NCBI GenBank assembly: GCA_010671905.1 | Contig: JAAHII010000002.1 | Location: 372,001 to 436,000, forward strand | Reading direction: 5' to 3' | DNA: 64,000 nt | From: Leptolyngbya sp. SIOISBB | GTDB taxonomy: Bacteria; Cyanobacteriota; Cyanobacteriia; Phormidesmidales; Phormidesmidaceae | Shown: in pieces, positions 16,754 through 25,816 of the stretch | How the letters are laid out: the number at the start of each line of letters is the position of its first letter | How positions within the stretch are numbered: the first letter of the stretch is position 1 | Program-made: the position numbers and the translations under genes | The notes under the pieces: generated by a model | Database searches by the model: none | The model's input: only the letters and a program-made list of their open reading frames with translations | What the model was told of the DNA's origin: nothing

Positions 16754-17338
16754 ATGACCACCTTTACGATTACTCTCGACCCCATTTGCCCCCTCACTGA
16801 CGAAGCCTTTTACCAACTTTGTCTGGCGAATCCCGACGTCAAATTTGAACGCTCAGCCCAGGGAGAACTCATCATCATGTCACCCACCGGCGGCGAAAGC
16901 GGTCGCCGCAACGCAGATATTGCCATCGACCTGGGCATTTGGAACCGCCAAACCCAACTGGGCTATACCTTCGACTCTTCCACCTGCTTCAAATTGCCAA
17001 ACGGCGCTGAACGTTCTCCCGATGCTGCTTGGATTGAAGCGAGCCGCTGGGAAACCCTGAGTCCAGCAGAGCGAGAAAAGTTTCCCCCCATTGCGCCGGA
17101 TTTTGTCATTGAGTTGCGCTCAGCCAGCGACAGCCTACCCGCCCTGCAGGCCAAAATGCAGGAATATCGAGATAATGGTGTGCGCTTGGGCTGGTTACTC
17201 AACCCCCAAGCGCAGCAAGTCGAAATTTATCGCCTTGGTCAAGATGTTGAGATCCAGCAATCTCCTTCCCAAGTTATCGGAGACCCCGTTCTCTCTGGCT
17301 TTATTCTTTCCCTCAACACAATTTTTGGCGTTGCATAA
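16754..17338 (+). CDS. Uma2 family (DUF820) restriction-endonuclease-fold protein
   Basis: 194 aa from ATG 16754. Contains the family hallmarks in order: FERSAQGELIIMSPTGGESGRRN (residues 28-50), PDAAWIEASRW (about 92-102), APDFVIELRSASDSL (about 116-130) and LGWLLNPQAQQVEIYR (about 149-164). These correspond to the PD-(D/E)xK core with the conserved acidic residues of the first two strands. Full length for the family. Uma2 genes are numerous in cyanobacteria and their cellular role is not established. It stands alone before an IS1-type remnant. Confidence 0.85.
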   Translation: MTTFTITLDPICPLTDEAFYQLCLANPDVKFERSAQGELIIMSPTGGESGRRNADIAIDLGIWNRQTQLGYTFDSSTCFKLPNGAERSPDAAWIEASRWETLSPAEREKFPPIAPDFVIELRSASDSLPALQAKMQEYRDNGVRLGWLLNPQAQQVEIYRLGQDVEIQQSPSQVIGDPVLSGFILSLNTIFGVA

Positions 17339-17365
17339 TCAAAAGATGAATTAGGATAATCGGCG

Positions 17366-18070
17366 ATGCAATGTCCAGAGTGCGGGGCGACTCACATCCG
17401 TAAGAATGGCAGGAGAAAAGGTAAGCAAAACCACATTTGTGTAACTTGTGGTCGTCAGTTTATTGATGCCTACGATCCACACCGGGGCTACTCGGATGCG
17501 GTGAGACGCGAATGTCTCAAGATGTACGTCAATGGCTCAGGATTTCGGGCCATCGAACGCGTCAAAGGAGTGCATCATACAACGGTCATTACCTAGGTGA
17601 AGCAGTTGGGTGACCTTCTGCCTGAGGCTTATAACCCTGACACGACCCCCCGAGGTGGGGGAGCTCGACGAACTAGAAACCTTTGTGGGCTCCAAAAAAA
17701 CCGGATTTGGCTATGGACGGCTGTTGACCACTTCCGCCAGGGCCTCTTGGGTTGGGTTCTCGGGGACCATAGTGCCGAAACCTTTCGTCCCCTTTGGGAA
17801 CTGGTTGCCCAGTGGCAATGCTATTTCTATATCACCGATGGGTGGTCGGTCTATCCGGGCTTCATTCCGGAAGGCGATCAGATTGTTAGCAAAACGTACA
17901 TGACTCGGGTGGAAGGCGAAAACACACGCCTCCGACATTATCTGGCCCGCCTGCATCGCAAGACACTGTGCTATTCAAAGTCCGTGGAAATGCTGGCTCA
18001 CTCGGTTCGACTGCTACTTCACTACCTTAAGTTCGACGACGTTCCAGTCCCACCAAGATTCATCTCTTGA
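17366..18070 (+). pseudogene. IS1-family transposase, broken by a stop and two frameshifts
   Basis: The first part (CPECGATHIRKNG, CVTCGRQFID) is the IS1-type zinc ribbon plus helix-turn-helix. It stops at TAG 17594-17596 where relatives probably carry Trp (TGG). The catalytic part continues in the same frame with WLWTAVDHF, ITDGWSVYPGFIP and the end motif EGENTRLRHYLARLHRKTLCYSKS. Between them the expected GELDELETFVGSKK lies in a different frame at about 17655-17700, bracketed by a C-run and an A7 run. No clear terminal inverted repeats were found. The copy is inactive unless the shifts are sequencing or recoding events. Confidence 0.75.
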
Positions 18071-18339
18071 TTCAGCAATGCCCAATTTTTTAGCCCCTGA
18101 TGGCCGTGGCCGGTGAACACAATCGCCAGCATCATCTCGAAAGTTTGGCGCTTCTGCAACATCCTCATTCATCAACTAGCCGATGAATCCCCGCGATGCA
18201 GATGAGATCGCCTACATTTGAACTGCTGACTATAGAGCAGCTGTTCAGATTTTAGAAGTCCTTACCGACAAAGCTTCAAGGCTCTCCCAAAAATGCTGAC
18301 CTAAAATCTTCGCTACTTTTCTACGCGGTCTCGCTCAGT

Positions 18340-18801
18340 ATGAGCCCGTCCGGATATGAGTTGGATGAGGTGGCGGCCGAAGCGATTCGCCTGCTGGGCA
18401 ACTGGGTTCGACCTCGCCGCTTAGGATGGGTAGCGGCATCAAGTGCGGGTTTTCGATTGCCCAATGAAAATCCAGATGTGCGTGCTCCCGATGCGTCGTT
18501 CGTTTCGTCAGAGCGACTACGACGGAGCCCCCGCTCTTTTGCAGAACTGGCTCCCGATCTGATGGTCGAGGTTAAATCCCCGACAGATAGCGTTGAAGAA
18601 TTGACCTCTAAGATTGCCGATTTTCTGGCTCTGGGAACGCAAGTTGCGCTGTTGATTGATCCCGAGGCTCAAACCGTTACGGTCTATCGAGTTGGGCAAG
18701 CGGCAGTGGTGTTGAGAAATGGCGATGTGCTGACTGTTCCAGAGGTATTGCCGGGATGGGAAGTCCCAATCGAAGAGCTTTGGCCGCCAGTCTTTGAATA
18801 A
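18340..18801 (+). pseudogene. Uma2 family protein, N-terminally truncated
   Basis: 153 codons matching the Uma2 C-terminal three quarters: MSPSGYELDEV, GSSAGFRLPN-like SAGFRLPNENPDVRAPDASFV, FAELAPDLMVEVKSPTDS and QVALLIDPEAQTVTVYR. The usual first 35-40 residues (up to the GEL-MSP strand) are missing, and no ribosome site precedes the ATG. It may still be expressed as a short form. The 270 bp before it, after the IS1-type remnant, holds nothing recognisable. Confidence 0.6.
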
Positions 18802-19259
18802 ACTTGCCTGGTATTAGTCATGAAGCCTCGCCATTGGAAGGTTGGCATGTGAGCGGAGGCAGGAAGTTTGTGAGCGATCGCACCGATGCCCTCTACGATC
18901 GCGTGCTGGTTTGTGGGTGCATTCCTATCCGGGCCGCAGCCGATTCCACCGCAGCTTGACACGGTTTCCAGAATGTTCGGGAATGTTCTTGCCTTTTGAG
19001 AGGCTAGTTTATTCCCTAACACTTTTGGGATGCGCAGCGCGATCTCTCCTCCAAGATGGAGCATTGTCAATAAGTGGAGAGGTTGGGCAACTCTTCGGCG
19101 CACCTACCAAGCTGACTGACTCGATTGATTTTCGAATACTGTCGCCAGCATCACGTTCCAATCCTCACCCGGCCCGAAGGCCGGATGCTGCACCGACCAT
19201 AGCAGACCTTTGCGTAGTAAGCATCAGAGAGATCGGCTGCGTGAACCGATGATAGTTGC
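18802..19259. other. 458-bp spacer without a recognisable gene
   Basis: Short open frames on both strands have no ribosome sites or familiar sequence. The only structure seen is a small GC hairpin (CCGGCC-CGAA-GGCCGG near 19170). The segment lies between two gene remnants and is probably degraded sequence. Confidence 0.4.
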
Positions 19260-19686
19260 TGTCAAACCCAGACCATCGTCAATAACGAGTCGTCGGAAAT
19301 CATTCGTATGTTCAATAGTGCGTTTGATGGGGTGGGCGCCAAATCCGGCAATTACTACCCCGAAGCCTTGCGGGAGGAAATTGATGCCCTCAACGATCGC
19401 ATCTACGACACGGTGAACAACGGTGTCTACAAAAGTGGGTTTGCCACCACCCAAACCGCCTACGAAGAGGCTGTTAAGCCACTATTCCACACCCTCGACT
19501 TTTTGGAAGAACGGCTGGCCACGTCGCGATATCTGGTGGGCGATCGCCTAACCGAAGCAGACTGGCGCCTGTTCACCACCCTGGTCTGATTTAACCCGGT
19601 CTATGTGGGCCATTTCAAGTGCAGCATTCGTCGTATTATGGATTACCCCAACCTCTGGGGCTATGTGCGTGAACTTTACGGAAAGC
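19260..19686 (+). pseudogene. Glutathionyl-hydroquinone reductase / GST-like remnant
   Basis: One frame reads QTIVNNESSEIIRMFNSAFDG, LFHTLDFLEERLATSRYLVGDRLTEADWRLFTTLV, then TGA at 19587-19589, then [11 protein letters not shown] and [12 protein letters not shown]. These are conserved blocks of the Ecm4/YqjG glutathione transferase class, covering its middle and C-terminal parts. The N-terminal third, including the catalytic Cys, is absent. The TGA probably replaces an Arg codon (CGA). The 3' end is cut at the IS200/IS605 left end near 19687. Confidence 0.7.
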
Positions 19687-19689
19687 AGG

Positions 19690-19724
19690 CTTATATCCCC
19701 CGTCTTTTAAGCGGGGGATATAAG
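19690..19724. repeat. IS200/IS605 left-end hairpin
   Basis: 13-bp arms (19690-19702 and 19712-19724) with a 9-nt loop, lying 16 bp beyond the tnpA stop. Its CCCCC/GGGGG core is shared with the right-end hairpin. Confidence 0.65.
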
Positions 19725-19740
19725 CACAGGCTGAATTGAT

Positions 19741-20139
19741 TCAGCCGTGATGCGGGTCGTTGATGTAGTCCAGGATTCGCTGAGTGCTAATTTTTCCGGT
19801 TGTGTCAAAACCATAAGAATGTGTCCACAAGCTGGGAAGCTTCAGGAGTGCAGGAAACTCTTTTCTGAGCAGCCTGGACGATCTGCCTTTGAACGCCTTC
19901 ACGACTTGAGAGATGGCATGTGTCGGGTCATACTCAACCAAGATATGCACATGGTCAGAGGCGATTTCTAGTGCCTTTATGAACCATCCCTTTTCGGCAG
20001 CAACCTCCTGGAAGATGGTCGCACATCGACTTTTCATGTCTTCCCGCTTGTAAAAGACTCGCTTCCGCCGGCAAGGAATCCAAATCAAGTGAACGGTTGC
20101 CAGCCCGACCGAATGCCGATAATGCTTGTATTCAGTCAT
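19741..20139 (-). CDS. tnpA: IS200/IS605 transposase TnpA (Y1 HUH)
   Basis: 132 aa, normal length for the family. The HUH motif HVHIL lies in ASDHVHILVEYDP (residues about 62-74), and a candidate catalytic tyrosine in RILDYIND near the C-terminus. The N-terminal HSVGLATVHLIWIPCRRKRVF block is also typical. The enzyme cuts and rejoins single-stranded element ends. The start at ATG 20139 diverges from tnpB, whose ATG is 45 bp away, so the two share a short promoter region. It appears intact and may be active. Confidence 0.85.
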   Translation of the reverse strand: MTEYKHYRHSVGLATVHLIWIPCRRKRVFYKREDMKSRCATIFQEVAAEKGWFIKALEIASDHVHILVEYDPTHAISQVVKAFKGRSSRLLRKEFPALLKLPSLWTHSYGFDTTGKISTQRILDYINDPHHG

Positions 20140-20184
20140 GTAGATAACATTCTTGCATCTACAGATAATGGTACTATTGTTCTC

Positions 20185-21312
20185 ATGAAGACGCTGAAGT
20201 TTAAGCTATACGAGCACAAGCGAAATCGCTACCTCAAGCGCACGGTGAATGCGTCTGGCGTGATCTGGAACCATTGTATTGCTTTGCATAAGCGGTACTA
20301 CCGGATGTGGGGCAAGCATTTGAGCTGTGCCCAGCTTCAGAAGCACATTGCCAAGCTGCGAAAGCGTAAACCGTTTTGGCAACTGGTCGGTTCTCAGGCG
20401 GTTCAAGATATTTGTCAGCGCATCGAGAAGGCCTATCAGTTATTCTTCAAGCACCGAGACAAGGGGGTGAAACCGCCAGGATTTAAGAAGGTTAAAAAAT
20501 ACCAGTCATTCACCCTAAAGCAGGCCGGATACAAGTTTCTGGGCGGCCATCGGGTCAAGATTAGCAATCAGGTTTATCAATACTGGAACTCTAGAGCCAT
20601 GGAGGGCACCGTCAAAACCCTGACGATTAAGCGAACTCGGTTGGGGGAGTTGTTTATGTTTGTCACGGTGGAGCAACCTGCCGAACAAGAATCAACATCC
20701 GCGACTGGTAAAACAGCGGGATTCGATTTTGGGTTAAAGACGTTTCTCGTTTGTTCTGAAGGATTCAGCATTGAAGCCCCCTTATTCTTGAAGCAAGGAC
20801 TGAAAGCCATTCAGAAAGCCAGTCGTGAGCTATCCCGCAAAAAGAAAGGCTCTGCCCACTGGGAAAGGGCTCGACTTAATCTGGTGAGGCAGCACGAAAA
20901 GATTGCTCACCAGCGACGGGATTGGTTTTGGCAGCTTGCCCATCGCCTCACCCATAGGTTTGACAAGCTCTACTTTGAGGACTTAAACCTCAAGGGGATG
21001 CAGCGGCTTTGGGGCCGCAAAGTCAACGACCTGGCGTTTGGCGAGTTTCTGCAAATTCTTCAGTGGGTAGCTAAAAAGAAAGGCAAGGTTGTTCAGTTCA
21101 TTGACCGCTGGTTTCCCAGCTCAAAAACCTGCTGTCACTGCGGTCATGTGCTTGAGAGTTTGAGCTTAGAGACGCGCTACTGGCGTTGCCCGTCCTGCTC
21201 AAATCTGAACGACCGGGACGATAACGCTGCCAAGAACATCAAGGCGGTTGGGGCATCAACCGCTGCACCGGGAGGTGACGTAAGACGGGCTCAGCCTGCG
21301 GTTGCTGTTTGA
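20185..21312 (+). CDS. tnpB: TnpB RNA-guided nuclease of IS200/IS605
   Basis: 375 aa from ATG 20185 (longer frames run back into the tnpA promoter). RuvC-I Asp in AGFDFGLKTFLV, RuvC-II Glu in LYFEDLNLKGM, a zinc finger CCHCGHVLES ... CPSCSN, and RuvC-III Asp in NDRDDNAAKNI are all present. It therefore looks catalytically complete. TnpB proteins use a guide RNA transcribed from the gene 3' end and right end of the element to cut matching DNA, which favours element retention. The 3' end runs to within 9 bp of the right-end hairpin, the expected place for the omega RNA. Confidence 0.9.
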   Translation: MKTLKFKLYEHKRNRYLKRTVNASGVIWNHCIALHKRYYRMWGKHLSCAQLQKHIAKLRKRKPFWQLVGSQAVQDICQRIEKAYQLFFKHRDKGVKPPGFKKVKKYQSFTLKQAGYKFLGGHRVKISNQVYQYWNSRAMEGTVKTLTIKRTRLGELFMFVTVEQPAEQESTSATGKTAGFDFGLKTFLVCSEGFSIEAPLFLKQGLKAIQKASRELSRKKKGSAHWERARLNLVRQHEKIAHQRRDWFWQLAHRLTHRFDKLYFEDLNLKGMQRLWGRKVNDLAFGEFLQILQWVAKKKGKVVQFIDRWFPSSKTCCHCGHVLESLSLETRYWRCPSCSNLNDRDDNAAKNIKAVGASTAAPGGDVRRAQPAVAV

Positions 21313-21320
21313 CCAGAGAA

Positions 21321-21343
21321 TCCCCCATTTTCTAAACGGGGGA
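21321..21343. repeat. IS200/IS605 right-end hairpin
   Basis: TCCCCC and GGGGGA separated by 11 nt, 9 bp after the tnpB stop. It would form the 3' structured part of the tnpB-associated RNA; the guide would then be the flanking sequence just after the element end. Confidence 0.6.
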
Positions 21344-21638
21344 GTATGTCAAGAGTTTCTTACCCGATAAAGAATTTGTGGAAGTCATTGATCTTTTATC
21401 AGCCCCAATAAGTTGTAATGCAAGGGGCTCACATGGCAGCCGCAAAATAGGGATTTGAGTTACATCAGGTTTTGTTGAGCTTCTTAAACGAAATTTAAAA
21501 ATATCTGGTTTTTCCTTTGAATGGGCGACTGTTTTCATGTTTCCTGCTCATACGGTGCAGATGTCACTGACTTGGGCTCAGCTGGATATTGTGGCATCAC
21601 CCCATAGCCCCATAAGCAGGAATTGAAAGGACTTGAAC

Positions 21639-23360
21639 ATGATACGCATTCCCCTATTGTTCAAAGCATCGGCAACAGCAACGGCCCTGTTGGCAGGGGT
21701 GTTTACCGTTCATCTAGCTTCCGCCGAACACCCTGAGTATGAGATCTGGGGCTCCGATCAATCCAACTCGGTGGCTGATGCCGAAGGCCGTGGCGTCAAT
21801 GGTAGCTGGATTTGGGTTTGGGATAGTCAAGATGTTGAAACCCAATTAACTACAGGTGAAGTGGCAGAACCTTTGGGTTGCGATGGCCAGAATCGCCCTG
21901 GGGATGGTCCTTGCAATGTGTATGACGTGTTTCCGTCTGATTTGGTCGAGCATGATGTTAATGGTGCGACCGGGAATGAACTGGGCACCGATTGGGGTCG
22001 ACTGCATGGTATGCTCCCCGACCCCCAAAATCGCTATATGAACGTCAATTTGTTTTCCCCTGGAAGCGGATACGTGGGCATTATTGACGGTGAAACGAAG
22101 GAAGCAGTAGCCCTATTCCGGGTATCGGGCACCAGTGCGGGTCGTTCTGTCCACATGTCTTTTTGGAACAGTGACGGTAGCGCATTGCTTGTTGCCAATC
22201 TCCACGGCAAAGTTCTGGAACGGATCGATATCACCCGCGATGATGACGGCGATATTGTTGCTGCCAGCTTCAATCAGTCGGCAGCTTTGGGTGTTGGCAA
22301 AGCCATGACCATTAATGAAGATGCCAAGGTTTACCTGGGTGAAAACAGTCATGGTAATGAAATGTTGGGTAGTGTTGTCGGCAGCTATGACATGGACACT
22401 GCGTTTGGCGATCTCACTCCCCAGGGATTTTGCAAAGAGAATGATTGTGAGGATGGCCCTGTCGCTGAGTTGGGTGGTCGTGCCAACAACGTAATTATCT
22501 GTCCCATTGTTTCCAGCAACGATAATGCCTACGTTACCTTTGGCGGTGGTGGTTTACTAGTGGTTGATACCACGGTGACTCCCATGGCGATCGTGGGGGA
22601 ATATGACAACCAGGTAGTCAACGGAGCTGGCTGTGGCGGCGTGCAGGCAGGCGATCAGATGTGGCTTAATGCCGGTGTCTCAGCCTCTGGCGCAGGCGCA
22701 GCACAATCGACGTTCACCCTCTTTTCGATTGACGACTCGCAGTTTGGCTCGACATCTAATCCTCCAAACTTTCCTGAGCCCACCATGATTTTTAAAGATG
22801 TGACCAATACGGCCACCATTGGTAACTTAGAGGGTGAGGCTATGAATGCTACGGGCCAGTTACCGGGGGTATCGACCCGGCGCGACTCTCACGGTATGGC
22901 GATTACGATGTCGGGCGATTACATTCATACGGTCGATCGCATTCAAAACAATGTTGAGGTTTTCCATACAGAAACTCTGGCCCGCACGACCTATGATCTC
23001 ACCTCTGAAGACGGCCAAGGGCAGGGTTTAGGAGCCTGCGCCGCTGTTTCAGTGACTGATGATGATGATCTTTTAGGAAATGACCCGGCCCCAGATTTAC
23101 TGGAAGCAACGCCGGACGGTAGGTATTTGGTGGTAGCTCTACGCGGGCCAGTACCTGTTTCGGTGACCCATGCGGCCCAGGGCAGCTGCCCCGGAGTTGG
23201 TATTATTGAACTCTTGGAAGATGGGGTCTCTGGCCGGTTGGCTGGGGTGCTGAGGACGACGAATACGATCGACAATACTCCGGTAGCGGCACCGGGCGGT
23301 CACGATTACATCGGCGCTGAGCACAGTGATGTTCACGGCGCGGCCATTCGTCGCAAGTAG
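21639..23360 (+). CDS. Secreted beta-propeller-like protein
   Basis: 573 aa from ATG 21639 (GAAAGG nine bases before it; TTG 21633 is an alternative). A signal peptide is clear: a basic start, hydrophobic residues about 8-28 and a cleavage site after LASA. The mature protein has repeated blades with VGIIDGETKEAV, LLVANLHGKVLERIDI, LLVVDTTVTPMAIVGEYD and YIHTVDRIQNNVEVFHTETL, typical of YVTN-like propellers. Several acidic DDDGD and DDDDLL stretches could bind calcium. Paired cysteines (GCDGQNRPGDGPC, CKENDC) fit an exported location. Substrate unknown. It stands alone after the IS element. Confidence 0.65.
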   Translation: MIRIPLLFKASATATALLAGVFTVHLASAEHPEYEIWGSDQSNSVADAEGRGVNGSWIWVWDSQDVETQLTTGEVAEPLGCDGQNRPGDGPCNVYDVFPSDLVEHDVNGATGNELGTDWGRLHGMLPDPQNRYMNVNLFSPGSGYVGIIDGETKEAVALFRVSGTSAGRSVHMSFWNSDGSALLVANLHGKVLERIDITRDDDGDIVAASFNQSAALGVGKAMTINEDAKVYLGENSHGNEMLGSVVGSYDMDTAFGDLTPQGFCKENDCEDGPVAELGGRANNVIICPIVSSNDNAYVTFGGGGLLVVDTTVTPMAIVGEYDNQVVNGAGCGGVQAGDQMWLNAGVSASGAGAAQSTFTLFSIDDSQFGSTSNPPNFPEPTMIFKDVTNTATIGNLEGEAMNATGQLPGVSTRRDSHGMAITMSGDYIHTVDRIQNNVEVFHTETLARTTYDLTSEDGQGQGLGACAAVSVTDDDDLLGNDPAPDLLEATPDGRYLVVALRGPVPVSVTHAAQGSCPGVGIIELLEDGVSGRLAGVLRTTNTIDNTPVAAPGGHDYIGAEHSDVHGAAIRRK

Positions 23361-23534
23361 TGACGTCAGTTCACTCCGATGCTACAACCGGGAGATGAGG
23401 CGATCGCAGGTACCCTAGACTTTCGTCAGGTGTAGGTCAAGCGAGATGGGCGCTTCATCCCTCCCCCTAAACCCAAACAGTTAAGCCTCTTTTGAATTTA
23501 GTTTTTGGGCCTGCCTCCTGATTCGGAGAACACC

Positions 23535-23663
23535 ATGAATACGCCAGTTGGCAGGCCAGCAGCGCCAGCCAAGTTACTAAATCGAACTAGGCCGAATCCG
23601 CAACATAAGATCGAGCGTGCCCCCACAACGCAAGGCGAATATACCTTTGAGAGAGCTTCATAA
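23535..23663 (+). CDS. Possible small peptide gene
   Basis: 42 codons from ATG 23535, with GGAGAA seven bases upstream. The product is Pro/Arg/Ala-rich (MNTPVGRPAAPAKLLNRTRP) with no membrane segment. It sits alone in a 670-bp spacer. The ribosome site is the main support, and the frame could be chance. The remainder of 23361-24033 is AT-rich and shows no other gene. Confidence 0.3.
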   Translation: MNTPVGRPAAPAKLLNRTRPNPQHKIERAPTTQGEYTFERAS

Positions 23664-24002
23664 ATTCCTACAAAGTTTAATCAAGGGGCGAAAAGATTAA
23701 GTTCCTTGCTAGTGCAATAAGATCCCAGAAAACAACTTTCAGCGCAATCAGCATAATACAAAGCTCTAACTAGAATTCGAACAGGCATTGCTTCTACCCT
23801 GAGCGACAAAGATATTACAACAAAAGGCTTACAGACAAAAGAAAGTCAATATAACGACTGTTCTTTTGGACATTATTGTCGAATTGGCGAATCTCAAATC
23901 CGTATCATATCAGTTCACATACTTGATATTGACAACATCAAATATCTGAGAATCAGAATACCTAAAAATAAATATTTGCATTTTGGCATTCTAATCCTAA
24001 GA

Positions 24003-24018
24003 TGCGCTTGTAAGCGCA
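24003..24018. repeat. 16-bp hairpin ahead of the RTX gene
   Basis: TGCGCTT-GT-AAGCGCA, 15 bp before the ATG at 24034. It could cover the ribosome site or be an operator. Confidence 0.4.
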
Positions 24019-24033
24019 TATACCTTGACGTCA

Positions 24034-24900
24034 ATGGCAAATATGACAGGCACGAACAGTCGCGATTTTCTCCGGGGCACTTCTGGGAATGACACCATCA
24101 GGGATCTCGACGGTAATGACAGAGCGATCGGGGGCGATGGCGACGATTACTTTATCAACGGCGACGGCAACGACCTCTTATCGGGAGGGAATGGCAACGA
24201 CACATTAGTCGACGGAGCAGGGCTCGATACTCTGCTGGGGGGCAATGGGAACGATACCTTCATAATTTTTGATAGCAATGGCTTGGATGTCAGCCTGCCG
24301 TTTGACCCTAGCGGTTTCGGGCCGACCATTAATGGAGGCTCTGGCACCGACACCATCGATACCAGCTTAGCGACGACCGGCATTGCATTCGCCGGCACCA
24401 CTTTTGGAGGATTCGCGGTTGAAATTTTCTGGGGCTCCAATTTTGGAGACAACATCAACGCAAGCACCGCAAGCGCAGACCTCCTGCTAAACGGTGGCGG
24501 CGGCGACGACACCTTGATCGGCGGTAGTGGGGATGATCAAATAACAGGTGGAACTGGTGGTGATGCTTTGACTGGCGGTGGGGGCAACGACAGGTTTGAG
24601 TTAGCCGCACTCACCGACTCACTCTTGGGCAACTTTGATCAAATCACGGACTTTTCCAGTAGCGACGTCATTGATGCCCCTGGAGGAGTGAGATCGGTTA
24701 CAGCAGCCGGAGCTGCAGCAAGCCTCACTGAAGCAAGCATTGCAAGTACCTTGGGAGCATTTGTCCCCAACGGGGCCGCTACTTTCACGGTCGGCAGCAG
24801 CACATACTTAGCACTCAACGATGGCGCTACTGGCTTCAACCAGGCCACCGACGCGATCATCGAAATAACAGGGTTCAGTGGAACTCTCTCAATCGTCTAG
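24034..24900 (+). CDS. Small RTX (hemolysin-type calcium-binding) repeat protein
   Basis: 288 aa from ATG 24034; TTG 24025 is also open. Two blocks of GGxGxDxux nonapeptides occur: residues about 18-75 (GGDGDDYFINGDGNDLLSGGNGNDTL) and about 150-190 (GGGGDDTLIGGSGDDQITGG). These form calcium-bound beta rolls. The C-terminal DFSSSDVIDAP and SSTYLALNDG segments are the usual cap of cyanobacterial proteins of this group. No N-terminal signal peptide is visible, as expected for type I secretion. No catalytic domain is present, so it is likely a surface or matrix protein. Monocistronic. Confidence 0.85.
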   Translation: MANMTGTNSRDFLRGTSGNDTIRDLDGNDRAIGGDGDDYFINGDGNDLLSGGNGNDTLVDGAGLDTLLGGNGNDTFIIFDSNGLDVSLPFDPSGFGPTINGGSGTDTIDTSLATTGIAFAGTTFGGFAVEIFWGSNFGDNINASTASADLLLNGGGGDDTLIGGSGDDQITGGTGGDALTGGGGNDRFELAALTDSLLGNFDQITDFSSSDVIDAPGGVRSVTAAGAAASLTEASIASTLGAFVPNGAATFTVGSSTYLALNDGATGFNQATDAIIEITGFSGTLSIV

Positions 24901-25057
24901 AAGTCGAGGATCGAGATGTCAATGCTGCTCAAGTCAACTTGATCTGGGCACGGGGCCAGGAACTTGGCCTAACGTCAAGCGCAGAGTCGCCAAGCTCTAC
25001 TGACTGCAATAGCATGAAGCAACTTGGGGCGAAGAAGCGCCAAAAATCTCGCTTGAG

Positions 25058-25075
25058 GGCAGGGGAAACCCTGCC
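25058..25075 (+). terminator. GNRA-capped hairpin after the RTX gene
   Basis: GGCAGGG-GAAA-CCCTGCC, a seven-pair stem closed by a GNRA-type tetraloop, followed only by TTCTC. Position 160 bp after the RTX stop suggests a weak terminator or RNA 3' end. Confidence 0.4.
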
Positions 25076-25124
25076 TTCTCAAAAGGCGGGGTAGTTCATT
25101 CAAGTCGGTATTAAAAGCATGAGG

Positions 25125-25162
25125 CCCCAGGAAACTTGGTCGCCTGGGGTTATTTATTTTTT
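25125..25162. terminator. Hairpin terminator between RTX and XRE genes
   Basis: CCCCAGG (25125-25131) pairs with CCTGGGG (25143-25149) and is followed by TTATTTATTTTTT on the plus strand. It directly abuts the minus-strand stop at 25150, so it can serve convergent transcripts; the T-run favours the plus direction. Confidence 0.65.
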
Positions 25163-25632
25163 AGCGTCACTGGAACGTCTTCGTGGAGTTCTGGATGGTC
25201 TCGTTTTCGCCGTCGACCATCAATCAACACGCCCAGCAAATCCTCAAACTGCTCGGAGTCGCAACTCTGGGCAAAATTGGCAACCATCATCCGAAACACC
25301 GAATAATGGAAGGAAGGATCATCCGAGAGGTCTTCATTGACTAAGGCCGGTTCTTCCCCTTTAAGAGTCTCAAATACTTGCGCTTGCAGGGAGAGGAAGT
25401 AGCGATACTCTTCAATCGTAAAAGCATTAAGAATCTTCTGAAAGAAGGCAGTAGTCAATTCCCGATTTCCGGTTTGGAATCGGGATATCGACGAAGCCGG
25501 AACACCTGCCTTCTGGGCTAATTTTTTAACAACAATATCAAGGTCACGAATCGTTGCATTGAAGACTTCACGGAGCGCAGGCTTCGTCAGATATGAGTAG
25601 CCGCTACTACTTCCATTTCGCTTTTGAACCAT
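25150..25632 (-). CDS. XRE-type helix-turn-helix regulator
   Basis: 160 aa. Residues about 28-62 (IVVKKLAQKAGVPASSISRFQTGNRELT) are a Cro/XRE helix-turn-helix. The rest is helical and acidic with FHYSVFRMMVANFAQSCDSEQFEDLL, probably a dimerisation or effector domain. A strongly basic tail (GRRRKRDHPELHED) may aid DNA binding. It lies downstream of the Rep gene on the same strand and may regulate copy number or maintenance of the iteron replicon. No cognate toxin is seen next to it. Confidence 0.65.
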   Translation of the reverse strand: MVQKRNGSSSGYSYLTKPALREVFNATIRDLDIVVKKLAQKAGVPASSISRFQTGNRELTTAFFQKILNAFTIEEYRYFLSLQAQVFETLKGEEPALVNEDLSDDPSFHYSVFRMMVANFAQSCDSEQFEDLLGVLIDGRRRKRDHPELHEDVPVTLKNK

Positions 25633-25816
25633 AATGAACCATTTCTACAGCTTTTCGCACAAGCTCAGGAGTCATCCTCCAAATCAAGAGCAAACTCAAA
25701 GGCAATTTCTAGCAGCTTGAACCTGCTCACATATCTTATCTTCACTGAAACTAGATGTCTGCCGAAATGTGTCAAATTTGAGCACAAAAACAACATCCAG
25801 GGCTAAAGCCATCGCA

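Larger units (their letters stand above)
19690..21343. mobile_element. IS200/IS605 element with divergent tnpA and tnpB
   Basis: Divergent transposase (minus) and TnpB (plus) genes are flanked by imperfectly similar hairpins. The left is 19690-19724 (13-bp arms, CTTATATCCCCCG / its complement) and the right is 21321-21343 (TCCCCC ... GGGGGA). Single-stranded hairpins of this kind are what TnpA binds at both ends. The element interrupts a GST-like gene. Exact ends and cleavage sites cannot be fixed by eye. Confidence 0.7.

Noticed and set aside
18842-19252. Plus-strand gene of 136 codons
   Set aside because: No ribosome site, Arg/Ser/Cys-rich and no family-like sequence; probably chance in degraded DNA.
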